Notes: generated by a model not told the origin, from the sequence alone. A stretch of DNA of 11,699 nt from Thermoanaerobaculia bacterium (GCA_017883215.1 JADGOA010000078.1:1-11699); one strand, 5' to 3'; shown: positions 1 to 6,218, counted from the first letter of the stretch. Numbers and translations are program-made.

Positions 1-723
1 CTGTCGGACCAGACAGGATCGAACGCCAGCGTGAATGTCAGCGGGTCGCCATTTCAGCAGCTGAATCTCTCCGGAACCGCAGCATTTACGCGAAGCGCGG
101 GTGCGGCAACGCTCGGGACGACGAACCAGCTCACGCTCTCGTTTCAGCCCAGCCTGGCGCTCTTCGGGTTCCTGTCGATGCAGCCACGCGTCGCCTATAA
201 CCGGTCGACGAACGACCTCACCCACTACATGACCTCCGGCGACCAGTACTCCGCGATCCTGCAACTCTCGCCGCCGTGGGCAAACTCGCTCCTCTCGGCG
301 CAGGCGTCGGCTAACTGGAACGGCAACACGTCGGAGAACCCACTCAGCCCGCGCATCCGGCAATTCGGCCGGACCTATCAGGCGACGATGAACGTGCGCT
401 GGGGCGGAGTGCACGGAGGCACCGCACCAGCGCCGCCGAATCCGCTGCCTGGCGTCGCGCCCGAACAACCGCCCGCGCCGACGGTTCCCGCGGTAACGCG
501 AGGAGACACGGACGGAAGTGCGTTACTCTTGTGTGGGCGGCACAGCGCCGCTCGAGAACAAGGCACCACGTCGGTGCCAGAGAGGTGGAACTCATGTCCA
601 AGGGCAAGAACCAGCGCAAAGAGACGAAGAAACCGAAGAAAGACAAGAAGAAATAGCCCGGCAATACCTCGGTTCCCGCTCTGCCTCGTCCTCCTGCGGC
701 GGATCCGCGCGGTGTCATCCTGA
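1..723 (+). CDS. C-terminal part of a probable outer-membrane beta-barrel protein (5' end outside window)
   Basis: The reading frame is open from the first base, so the start lies upstream. Up to about nt 411 the translation alternates polar and hydrophobic residues in short stretches separated by Asn/Ser/Gly turns (for example LTLSFQPSLALFGF and YQATMNVRW). This is the pattern of amphipathic beta-strands, and an aromatic-containing last strand is typical of outer-membrane barrels. No catalytic motif is visible and I do not recognise the family. From about nt 415 the frame becomes Pro/Ala-rich, and after about nt 500 it is Arg-rich with poor codon character, stopping only at the TGA at 721-723. 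It therefore runs through a separate micro-ORF (594-656) and into a palindromic repeat. The true C-terminus may lie near nt 490, with a lost stop or frameshift (the +2 frame has TAA at 494-496). The beta-strand part is fairly sure; the tail is doubtful. Confidence 0.5.
   Translation: MSDQTGSNASVNVSGSPFQQLNLSGTAAFTRSAGAATLGTTNQLTLSFQPSLALFGFLSMQPRVAYNRSTNDLTHYMTSGDQYSAILQLSPPWANSLLSAQASANWNGNTSENPLSPRIRQFGRTYQATMNVRWGGVHGGTAPAPPNPLPGVAPEQPPAPTVPAVTRGDTDGSALLLCGRHSAAREQGTTSVPERWNSCPRARTSAKRRRNRRKTRRNSPAIPRFPLCLVLLRRIRAVSS
594..656 (+). CDS. Lys-rich 20-codon micro-protein
   Basis: ATG at 594 is preceded by AGAGGTGG (581-588) with a 5-nt spacer, a good ribosome binding site, and the frame ends at TAG 654-656. 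The product is 20 residues long, starts MSKGKNQRKE and then repeats a KKPKK-type pattern; about half of the residues are Lys or Arg. From memory, tiny bacterial proteins with a KExKKPKK-like core and MxKGxN start are annotated in several phyla with no known function; I could not check this. A highly basic, probably unstructured peptide could bind nucleic acid or the ribosome, but that is a guess. It overlaps the doubtful tail of the barrel ORF in another frame. Confidence 0.45.
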   Translation: MSKGKNQRKETKKPKKDKKK

Positions 724-885
724 GAGGCTGTGCGGAAATCGGGAGCGTGGCGATACCAACCTGTCTTTCACCACAGAGACACAGAGGACACAGAGAAAGA
801 AGGGCAGAGAACAGTCTCTTTGCTCTCTGTGCTCTCTGTGCCTCTGTGGTGAATTCGATTTCTGCACAGCCTCTCAAGATGACAC
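712..885. repeat. Palindromic repeat element, copy 1 (CACCACAGAG family)
   Basis: A 174-bp near-palindrome. The outer arms match over about 30 bp: GTGTCATCCTGAGAGGCTGT onward at 712-741 against the reverse complement of 856-885, with two or three mismatches. The inner arms are CACCACAGAGACACAGAG (772-789) and CTCTGTGCCTCTGTGGTG (834-851). An asymmetric segment (about 742-770, GGAGCGTGGCGATACCAACC) occurs only in the left arm and gives the element an orientation. There is no transposase ORF, so it is a non-autonomous palindromic or MITE-like extragenic element. ORFs read through it are artefacts. A second copy lies at 3423-3579 in the opposite orientation. Confidence 0.85.
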
Positions 886-946
886 GCGATAGCCCTCACG
901 ATCTGCGGAACCGCGTCCTGGGGTAGTTGGAATAGAGGGAGCGTCG

Positions 947-1129
947 ATGAGCCGAAGTGGGCGCCTATTGCTGATCTTGGCGGTCCTGTCGTTAGCCATC
1001 GCAGCGACGCGCTTCGTGCCTTCCATTGGCGTTCCTGTCGATGCCGCGGATTTTGCAGGCGGGCTCGGTGTCGGCTTCCTCATCGGCGTGGTCGTGATCT
1101 GGGCAGGCGAGCGAACGCCGCGCGGCTGA
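947..1129 (+). CDS. Small two-helix membrane protein, unknown function
   Basis: This is a 60-residue protein. ATG at 947 follows GAGGGA (935-940) with a 6-nt spacer, supporting this start; TGA is at 1127-1129. Two hydrophobic stretches, about residues 7-24 (LLLILAVLSLAIAATRFV) and 37-54 (AGGLGVGFLIGVVVIWAG), look like a helical hairpin in the inner membrane with short charged ends. The glycine-rich second helix suggests tight packing. I do not recognise a family. It is a single gene between two kinds of palindromic repeats and sits about 210 bp before the GGT-like gene in the same direction, but the repeat between them makes co-transcription uncertain. Confidence 0.55.
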   Translation: MSRSGRLLLILAVLSLAIAATRFVPSIGVPVDAADFAGGLGVGFLIGVVVIWAGERTPRG

Positions 1130-1160
1130 CGGACGCTCACAGCGGATGCGCGTTAGCCCG

Positions 1161-1229
1161 TGTGGCACAGGCACTCCTGTCTGCGCGGGTTCGAATCCGG
1201 CGGGCACAGACAAGAGTGTCTGTGCCACA
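1161..1229. repeat. TGTGGCACAG palindromic repeat
   Basis: The left arm TGTGGCACAGGCACTCCTGT (1161-1180, continuing to about 1187) pairs with 1202-1229, whose reverse complement begins TGTGGCACAGACACTCTTGT. The arms are about 26 bp with three or four mismatches and a loop of about 15 nt that contains GGTTCGAATCC. It is a different family from the element at 712-885. This type of repeat is common in some GC-rich genomes and is often translated by mistake. The frame through it is open into the GGT-like gene, so automatic calling could wrongly start that gene here. Confidence 0.8.
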
Positions 1230-1280
1230 AAGGCCTCGGCAGCGTTTTCCCGAAGAATGATTCCCGCCTCACCGGGGATG

Positions 1281-1310
1281 CCGGGACGGCAACGCCGGCC
1301 CCCGTCCCGG
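1281..1310. promoter_or_regulatory. Hairpin upstream of the GGT-like gene
   Basis: CCGGGACGG (1281-1289) and CCGTCCCGG (1302-1310) form a perfect 9-bp stem with a 12-nt GC-rich loop, 16 bp before the AGGAGG ribosome binding site. It has no T-run, so it is not a standard intrinsic terminator. It could be a leader-RNA structure, or part of the repeat-rich intergenic DNA. Confidence 0.35.
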
Positions 1311-1339
1311 GTACACTTCGCGCTTCAGGAGGTTGCTCG

Positions 1340-3346
1340 ATGAAATCCCGTACCGCCCTCGCCGCCGTCCTTCTCCTCCTTGCCGCGAATCTCTCCGCGC
1401 AGATGCGCACCCAGAAGCCGCCGCTGCACGGAGCGCACTGGATGGCGATCACCGGGAAACCGCTCGCCGCGACCGCCGGCGCGATGATCTTCGCCAGAGG
1501 CGGCAACGCCATCGATGCCGCGGCGGCCATGCTTGCCGCGACCTGCACGATGTGGGACACGCTGAGCTGGGGCGGCGAGACGCAGGCGCTGATCTACAAC
1601 CCGCAGACGAAGAAGGTCATCGGCATCGACGCCCTCGGCGTCGCTCCCACCGGCGCGACCGCCGACTTCTTCCGCAGCAAGCAGATGAAGTATCCCCCCG
1701 AGTACGGGCCGCTCGCCGCGGTGACACCGGGAACCCCGGGCGGATTGATGGTGATGCTCGCCGAGTACGGAACGTTGTCGCTCAAGGAAGTTCTTGCGCC
1801 GGCGATCGAGATGGCCGACGGCTATCCGATCGAAGCGCAGCTGGCGAACACGATCGAAGGGCAGAAGGCGCGCATCAAGCAGTGGCCGTATTCGCGCAAG
1901 ACTTTCCTGGTCCACCAAGTCACGAGCGCCGCGGGCGCGCCTGGCGCGACCGAGAGCGCTACCCCGAGCGGCGGTCCGACGCCGGCGCAGGACCGGCCCG
2001 TCGCCGCTCCGACCGCGGGAAAGCGCGAAGCACCGTACCCGGGTGAGATGTTCCGCCAGCCCGATCTCGCGGCGACGCTCCGCAAGCTGGTCGAGACGGA
2101 ACAGGACGCGCTGAAGCACGGCAAGAACCGGAAAGAGGCGATCTACGCCGCGTACGACCGCTTCTACAAGGGCGACATCGCGAAGGAGATCGTCCGCAGC
2201 GTCCAGGAGCAGGGCGGTCTGTTCACCACCGACGACCTGGCGAAGTGGCAGGTGAAGATCGAGGAGCCGCTGTCGACGAACTATCGCGGCATCGACGTCT
2301 ACAAGCTCCGGGAGTGGACGCAGGGCCCGGCGATGCTCCAGTCGCTGAACATCCTCGAGAACTTCGATCTGAAATCGATGGGCTTCAATTCGTCGCGCTA
2401 TATCAACACCGTCTACCAGGCAATGAGCCTGGCCTTCGCCGACCGCGACTTCTACTACGGCGACATCTACTTCCCGCCGGTCGAGCCCATTCGCGGACTC
2501 ATGTCGAAGGACTACGCGAAGGAGCGGGCGAAGCTGATCAACCCCGACCACAACGAGCCGCGGCTCGGCCCCGGTGACCCGTACCAGATCCAGGGCGAGA
2601 CCAATCCGTATGCCGACCTTCTGAAAAACTGGTGGTCCACGGCGAACCTGCCGCGAGCGAGCAGCGGGGGAGCGTCGTCGTCGAGCTCGCTGCGGCCCGT
2701 GTCACCGGCAAGAACCGCTTCCGCCGCCGTGCCGATGACCGACGGCTACCTCGAGACTTTCTACGCCGGCACGACGTCGGTCGAAGCGGCGGATGCCGAG
2801 GGCTGGGTCATCTCCATCACACCGAGCGGCGGCTGGGTCCCGGCCGTGATCGCCGGACGCAGCGGCGTCGGCCTCAGCCAGCGCATGCAGAGCTTCGTGA
2901 CCGACCCGGCCGAGGGTCCGTTCAACGTCGTCGAACCGGGAAAGCGCCCGCGCGTGACGCTCACGCCGACGCTGGCGTTCAAGGACGGCAAACCGTTCCT
3001 CTGCTTCTCCGTCCAGGGGGGCGACAGCCAGGACCAGAACCTCCTGCAGTTCTTCCTCGACGTCGTGGAATTCGGATGGACGGCGCAGGAGGCGACCGAG
3101 GCGCCAAACTTCAACAGCTTCCAGATGCGGAGCTCGTTCGGCGATCACGAGATCATCCCCGGCCGCATTCTTCTCAACGACTCCACACCTCCCTGGGTCA
3201 GAAGCGAGCTGAGGAAGATGGGCTACACGCAGACATTCGAAGCGAGGACCTCCGGCCCGATCAACGCGATCCTCTTCGATCTGCCCCACGGAACGATGTG
3301 GGGCGGGTCGAGCAATCATGGGGAGGATTACGGGATCGGGTGGTGA
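1340..3346 (+). CDS. ggt: Secreted gamma-glutamyltransferase-family Ntn-hydrolase
   Basis: A 668-aa precursor. The start at 1340 is set by a perfect AGGAGG (1327-1332) with a 7-nt spacer and by the signal peptide that follows (residues 1-20, probable cleavage LSA/Q). Family marks are GGNAIDAAAAM (54-64), the TPGTPGG segment (129-135), the nucleophile loop at T478-T479-S480, PGKRPRVTLTPTLAF, and GGDSQDQ (560-566). GGT precursors cut themselves before the catalytic Thr to give a large and a small subunit and then transfer or hydrolyse gamma-glutamyl groups in the periplasm; by alignment the new N-terminus here would be T478. Oddities: the His of the usual TTH is Ser; the Arg that binds the substrate carboxylate in E. 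coli GGT (in REMAP) is missing (DALGVAP, 97-103); and there are two low-complexity inserts (about 193-232, Ala/Pro; about 440-462, Ser/Ala), the second just before the cleavage site. The substrate may therefore not be glutathione. The family is sure; the activity is not. Confidence 0.9.
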   Translation: MKSRTALAAVLLLLAANLSAQMRTQKPPLHGAHWMAITGKPLAATAGAMIFARGGNAIDAAAAMLAATCTMWDTLSWGGETQALIYNPQTKKVIGIDALGVAPTGATADFFRSKQMKYPPEYGPLAAVTPGTPGGLMVMLAEYGTLSLKEVLAPAIEMADGYPIEAQLANTIEGQKARIKQWPYSRKTFLVHQVTSAAGAPGATESATPSGGPTPAQDRPVAAPTAGKREAPYPGEMFRQPDLAATLRKLVETEQDALKHGKNRKEAIYAAYDRFYKGDIAKEIVRSVQEQGGLFTTDDLAKWQVKIEEPLSTNYRGIDVYKLREWTQGPAMLQSLNILENFDLKSMGFNSSRYINTVYQAMSLAFADRDFYYGDIYFPPVEPIRGLMSKDYAKERAKLINPDHNEPRLGPGDPYQIQGETNPYADLLKNWWSTANLPRASSGGASSSSSLRPVSPARTASAAVPMTDGYLETFYAGTTSVEAADAEGWVISITPSGGWVPAVIAGRSGVGLSQRMQSFVTDPAEGPFNVVEPGKRPRVTLTPTLAFKDGKPFLCFSVQGGDSQDQNLLQFFLDVVEFGWTAQEATEAPNFNSFQMRSSFGDHEIIPGRILLNDSTPPWVRSELRKMGYTQTFEARTSGPINAILFDLPHGTMWGGSSNHGEDYGIGW

Positions 3347-3717
3347 GCGGGCGGCGGCGGGTGACGGGTAGGGGAGTCCGGGTCACTGAGTCACCAGGTC
3401 GTCATGGCGACGTGGCGAACCCGTCATGCTCAGAGGCTGTGCAGAAATCGAATTAACCACAGAGGCACAGAGAGCACAGAGACTGGTTTTCTTCCTTTCT
3501 TTCTCTGTGTCCTCTGTGTCTCTGTGGTGAAAGACAGGCTTGGTATCGCCACGTTCCCGATTTCTGCCTCTCAGGATGGCGGACCAGGCCTCCGGCGGCC
3601 TGAACTTGGCGACCTCGTGACCTCGCAACCGGTCCCGGTAACGGCTTCGTCACCGATCGACTGCGGCGCACTCCAACGGGTTAGCATGTGCGCCATCAAA
3701 ACAGATGGAGGTTCGAA
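3347..3717. other. Intergenic stretch, 371 bp, mostly palindromic repeat
   Basis: It holds copy 2 of the CACCACAGAG element (3423-3579). Before the element is GTGAC/GTCAC-rich sequence (GGTCACTGAGTCACCAGG, around 3380). After it comes a 6-bp hairpin CAGGCC/GGCCTG (3585-3590 and 3597-3602) without a T-run. No plausible protein gene is seen. A promoter for the downstream cytochrome gene should lie at about 3640-3690, but no convincing -35/-10 pair could be picked out. Confidence 0.6.
3423..3579. repeat. Palindromic repeat element, copy 2, inverted relative to copy 1
   Basis: The same element as 712-885 in reverse orientation. The asymmetric arm appears here as TTGGTATCGCCACGTTCCCGA near 3540-3560, the reverse complement of the left arm of copy 1 with few changes. 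The plain arm (AGAGGCTGTGCAGAAATCG, 3432-3450, then AACCACAGAGGCACAGAG) is now on the left. The right terminus has lost about 5 bp relative to the left (AGAGGCAGAAATCG when read on the minus strand). No transposase is present. Confidence 0.85.
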
Positions 3718-4206
3718 TTGGCCCGACGGAGTTTGGTCCTTCTTCTTTTCGTGGCGATCATCGGATGCGCGGCGATCCGCCAGCAGAAATCGATCCCCGC
3801 TGCGTCCGACGATCTTCAGTTCCACAACCTGCGCGTCCTCTCGCCGACGATCACTCACGACGAGTTGATCGCCACCATGCGCGGCTACGCCCGCGCCCTC
3901 GGCACACGTTGCGAGCACTGCCACGTCCAGACGGCGACCGAGCCCCGCCCCGAGTTCGATTTTCCCAACGACGCCAAACCGGAGAAGCGGGTGGCCCGGA
4001 CGATGATCGCCATGACGCACGCGGTCAACGCCGACTACGTCTCCAAAGTGAACGCGCACGGACAGAGCGTCACGTGCCTCACATGCCATCGCGGCCGCAC
4101 CGTTCCCGAGACCGCCGCGACGCCGCAGCCGGAACGCCGTCCGGGCGGCGCGCCGGAAGCGCCGCCCCCGACGCCGAACGCACAGCCGGCGCCTCCGCCG
4201 CCTTGA
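3718..4206 (+). CDS. Diheme cytochrome c lipoprotein, reaction-centre cytochrome c subunit-like family
   Basis: A 162-aa lipoprotein. GGAGG (3707-3711) with a 6-nt spacer points to TTG 3718 as the start; a GTG at 3688 in the same frame would put ten hydrophilic residues before the signal peptide. From TTG, ARRS is followed by a hydrophobic stretch ending in the lipobox IIGC, so C17 would be lipidated and the protein anchored on the periplasmic side. Two haem-c sites are present, C65-EH-C68-H69 and C120-LT-C123-H124. Each is preceded by a helix containing a candidate axial Met (M54; M96 or M99). This Met-helix-CxxCH unit is characteristic of the cytochrome subunit of photosynthetic reaction centres. 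Short two-haem relatives are frequent in non-phototrophic Acidobacteria, and nothing here suggests photosynthesis. The C-terminus from about residue 135 is a Pro/Ala-rich tail. It is probably a periplasmic electron carrier; its partner is unknown, though the Rieske/cytochrome b operon at 8170 is a candidate. Confidence 0.85.
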   Translation: MARRSLVLLLFVAIIGCAAIRQQKSIPAASDDLQFHNLRVLSPTITHDELIATMRGYARALGTRCEHCHVQTATEPRPEFDFPNDAKPEKRVARTMIAMTHAVNADYVSKVNAHGQSVTCLTCHRGRTVPETAATPQPERRPGGAPEAPPPTPNAQPAPPPP

Positions 4207-4305
4207 CCTGACGCGCACAGCACGAGTGTTACGGCTGGATGCGGATGGGCACGGGGTGGGCGGCAAACTCCCCGACCCGCGCAAGACGTGGAGTGACCGT
4301 ACGGC

Positions 4306-4326
4306 CTCAGGACTCAGCACTCAGGA
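4306..4326. repeat. Short tandem repeat, three copies of CTCAGSA
   Basis: CTCAGGA, CTCAGCA and CTCAGGA follow one another at 4306-4312, 4313-4319 and 4320-4326, in the gap before the ECF-like gene. Heptads of this type occur as intergenic microsatellites in GC-rich bacteria. Confidence 0.6.
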
Positions 4327-4376
4327 CTTTCCCCCCTCTGCAGTCGATCGGCGGAATCCTGCGTATATACCGGGTG

Positions 4377-4802
4377 ATGAGAGCAGTCGCGGCAGAAGCG
4401 GCGGAAGCGAACCAGACGCTGAGGCTCGCTCAGGCGGGCGATCAGGACGCCTTCGCGGCGCTGGTCGAACAGCACGAGGCGATGGTCTTCTCGATTGCGC
4501 TGCGGTTTTTCGCCGATCGTTCGCGTGCCGAGGAGCTGGCGCAGGAGGTATTCGTCCAGTTGTACCGGTCGATCGGCGAGATCGCGTCGGACGAGCATCT
4601 CCTCTTCTGGTTGCGGCAGGTGACCTCGCGCCGTTGCATCGACCAGAAGCGGCGCTTCCGGTTGCGCGCCGTCAGCCTCGATGAGAGTCACGACCGCGAA
4701 GATACGGTGGCCATCCGCGCGGTGGTCGAGCCGCGGGTCATGGCGCAGGAATTCGGCGACCGGTCGCATCACCGCCACGGCCTCTCGTTCGCGCGCAATT
4801 GA
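4377..4802 (+). CDS. ECF-like sigma factor with region 2 only (region 4 absent)
   Basis: A 141-residue product from ATG 4377; a GTG directly before it (4374) is an alternative, and no strong ribosome binding site is visible. Residues 12-92 are a typical ECF sigma region 2: AQAGDQDAFAALVEQHEAMV, then RAEELAQEVFVQLYRSI (core-RNA-polymerase-binding and -10-recognition helices), then LFWLRQVTSRRCIDQKRR. In normal ECF factors a linker and a helix-turn-helix region 4 follow and the total is about 180-200 aa. Here, after VSLDE, the chain continues for about 40 residues with no region-4 pattern and stops at TGA 4800-4802. The downstream 129 bp contains no region 4 in any frame that I can see. It is either a decayed ECF gene or a genuine sigma-2-only protein. 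It lies just upstream of, and co-directional with, a sigma factor that has an extra region 4. Confidence 0.65.
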   Translation: MRAVAAEAAEANQTLRLAQAGDQDAFAALVEQHEAMVFSIALRFFADRSRAEELAQEVFVQLYRSIGEIASDEHLLFWLRQVTSRRCIDQKRRFRLRAVSLDESHDREDTVAIRAVVEPRVMAQEFGDRSHHRHGLSFARN

Positions 4803-4931
4803 TCGGGCCGTGTCGGTTCGGCGTGTGACGCGCGCCGCAGCGTCCACGCTCTATCGCACACGTCTCATCGGTGATCGCTCACGCACGACGGCCATGCTTC
4901 GGGCGTAGAATTCCGCCACACCGAATAACGC

Positions 4932-6107
4932 ATGGTTCGCCACCACGAACGCGACGACTCCTACGATCTGTTGAATCAGTATCTGCAGGAGATCTCCCGC
5001 ATCCCGCGCCTGACGCCGGAACGCGAGCGGGAGCTCGGCCGCCGCGTGCAGCAGGACGACAAGACCGCACTCGAAGAGCTGGTCAAAGCGAATCTCCGCT
5101 TCGTCGTCTCCTACGCCAAGCGATATCGCAACGCCCACGTTCTCTTCCTCGATCTGATCAACGAAGGGAACATCGGCCTGATCCACGCCGCGAAAAAATA
5201 CGACCCCGACAAGAACGTCAAGTTCATCACCTACGCCGTTTGGTGGATTCGGCAGGCCATTCTGCACGCGCTTTCCGAACAGGGGGGCGCCTTCCGCCTT
5301 CCGCCCAAGCGCGCGAACCTCATGTACCGGCTCGAGAAGACGATCGCCACCGCGATCACCGACGGCAATCACATGCCGACGCCCGAAGAGCTGGCCAACG
5401 AGCTCGGGGTCACGGTCAAGGAAGTGCAGACGCTCCTGCGCGCCAACAGCGACAACTTCTCGCTCAACGCCGAGCTCGACGACGAGAGCCACACCGAGCT
5501 GGCCGATGTCATCGAACAGACCACCATCCCCTCGGCCGAAGACGAGATGCAGGAGCAGTCGCGCCGCGAGGAGCTTCTCGCGCAGATGAAAGTGCTCTCG
5601 CCGAAGGAGCGCCTCGTCCTGACGCTGCGGCACGGCGTCAGCGACAACGTTCCCAAGCGGATCGACGAGATGGCCGAGTTTCTCAACCGCACGCCCGAGA
5701 ACGTCACCACCGTCATCGAGCGCGCCCAGGGAAACATCTGCGATCAGCTGTCGATCGACGAGAGCGAGCTGGCCATCCTGCTGCTCTACACCAATCCGAA
5801 TCCCAAGGCCTGGCCGCACTTCTGGTACGAGCTCGGCGACCTCACTGCCGGCAAGTCACCCGACCTGAGGGCCGGGCGCATGGATTACCTGCAAAGCCTC
5901 AGGCAGCATGGCGCCGTGCAGCGAGTCATCGACGCGCTGAGCCTCGAGGAAAAGACGATCGTGAAGCTCCGCTACGGCGTTCTGCAGGACGATGAGCTCA
6001 CCCTCCGCGACATCGGCGAGATCCTCGGCCTCTCCCGCGAGCGCGTCCGCCAGATCGAGTCCCGCGCCGAGGCCAAATGCCGCCGCAGCGTGCGCCGGGA
6101 GCGGTGA
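4932..6107 (+). CDS. Sigma-70 family factor (primary-type regions 1.2-3) with two tandem region-4 domains
   Basis: A 391-aa cytoplasmic RNA polymerase sigma factor. Region 1.2 is at about 11-43 (DLLNQYLQEISRIPRLTPERE). Region 2 is at about 45-115 (LVKANLRFVVSYAKRYRN, LINEGNIGLIHAAKKYDPDK, FITYAVWWIRQAI). Region 3 is at about 121-170 (LPPKRANLMYRLEK to PEELANELGVTVKEVQTLL). A first region-4 fold is at about 213-270 (LSPKERLVLTLRHGV, then the helix-turn-helix IDEMAEFLNRTPENVTTVIE), followed by a linker of about 60 residues and a canonical region 4 at about 333-390 (LSLEEKTIVKLRYGV, then LRDIGEILGLSRERVRQIE). Known group 1/2 sigma factors have one region 4. The first copy has lost the basic recognition-helix residues (RERVRQIE has become PENVTTVIE) and probably does not read a -35 element. 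There is no clear Shine-Dalgarno before ATG 4932; the start is chosen because region 1.2 follows at the normal distance. A TAGAAT (4906-4911) could be a -10 element. Confidence 0.88.
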   Translation: MVRHHERDDSYDLLNQYLQEISRIPRLTPERERELGRRVQQDDKTALEELVKANLRFVVSYAKRYRNAHVLFLDLINEGNIGLIHAAKKYDPDKNVKFITYAVWWIRQAILHALSEQGGAFRLPPKRANLMYRLEKTIATAITDGNHMPTPEELANELGVTVKEVQTLLRANSDNFSLNAELDDESHTELADVIEQTTIPSAEDEMQEQSRREELLAQMKVLSPKERLVLTLRHGVSDNVPKRIDEMAEFLNRTPENVTTVIERAQGNICDQLSIDESELAILLLYTNPNPKAWPHFWYELGDLTAGKSPDLRAGRMDYLQSLRQHGAVQRVIDALSLEEKTIVKLRYGVLQDDELTLRDIGEILGLSRERVRQIESRAEAKCRRSVRRER

Positions 6108-6159
6108 GGCGCCGCAGCGGGCAGTGCGCAGTGCGAAGGGGCGAGTGCCACGAGTCTCG

Positions 6160-6180
6160 TCCCGAACGTCACGTTCGGGA
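6160..6180. terminator. Hairpin between convergent genes
   Basis: TCCCGAACG (6160-6168) and CGTTCGGGA (6172-6180) form a perfect 9-bp stem with a TCA loop. It sits 53 bp after the sigma gene stop and 39 bp from the stop of the convergent DUF2339-like gene, a suitable place for a bidirectional terminator. No T-run follows on either strand, so rho-independent termination is uncertain. The sequence may instead be a dispersed GTCATCCCGAACG-type repeat. Confidence 0.4.
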
Positions 6181-6218
6181 TGACACCTGCCATGACAGTG
6201 ATCGCTCCGAGCCGAGAC

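Noticed and set aside
518..892. ORFs on both strands through the CACCACAGAG repeat (translations like LCALCALCLCG or HRGTESTE)
   Set aside because: These are translations of a palindromic repeat, with similar peptides from both copies and both strands, and no ribosome binding sites.
1183..1206. GGTTCGAATCC resembling a tRNA T-loop
   Set aside because: It lies in the loop of the TGTGGCACAG palindrome; no acceptor, D or anticodon stems can be drawn at the right distances upstream.
1325..2551. Long minus-strand ORF opposite the GGT-like gene
   Set aside because: It is an Arg/Val/Asp-rich shadow of GC-rich coding DNA; the plus strand has clear family motifs, signal peptide and ribosome binding site.
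4871..5995. Second plus-strand ORF overlapping the sigma factor
   Set aside because: Arg/His-rich translation in another frame; only the 4932 frame contains sigma motifs.
6121..6135. GCAGTGCG direct repeat after the sigma gene
   Set aside because: Two overlapping copies only; too short to support as an array or binding site.
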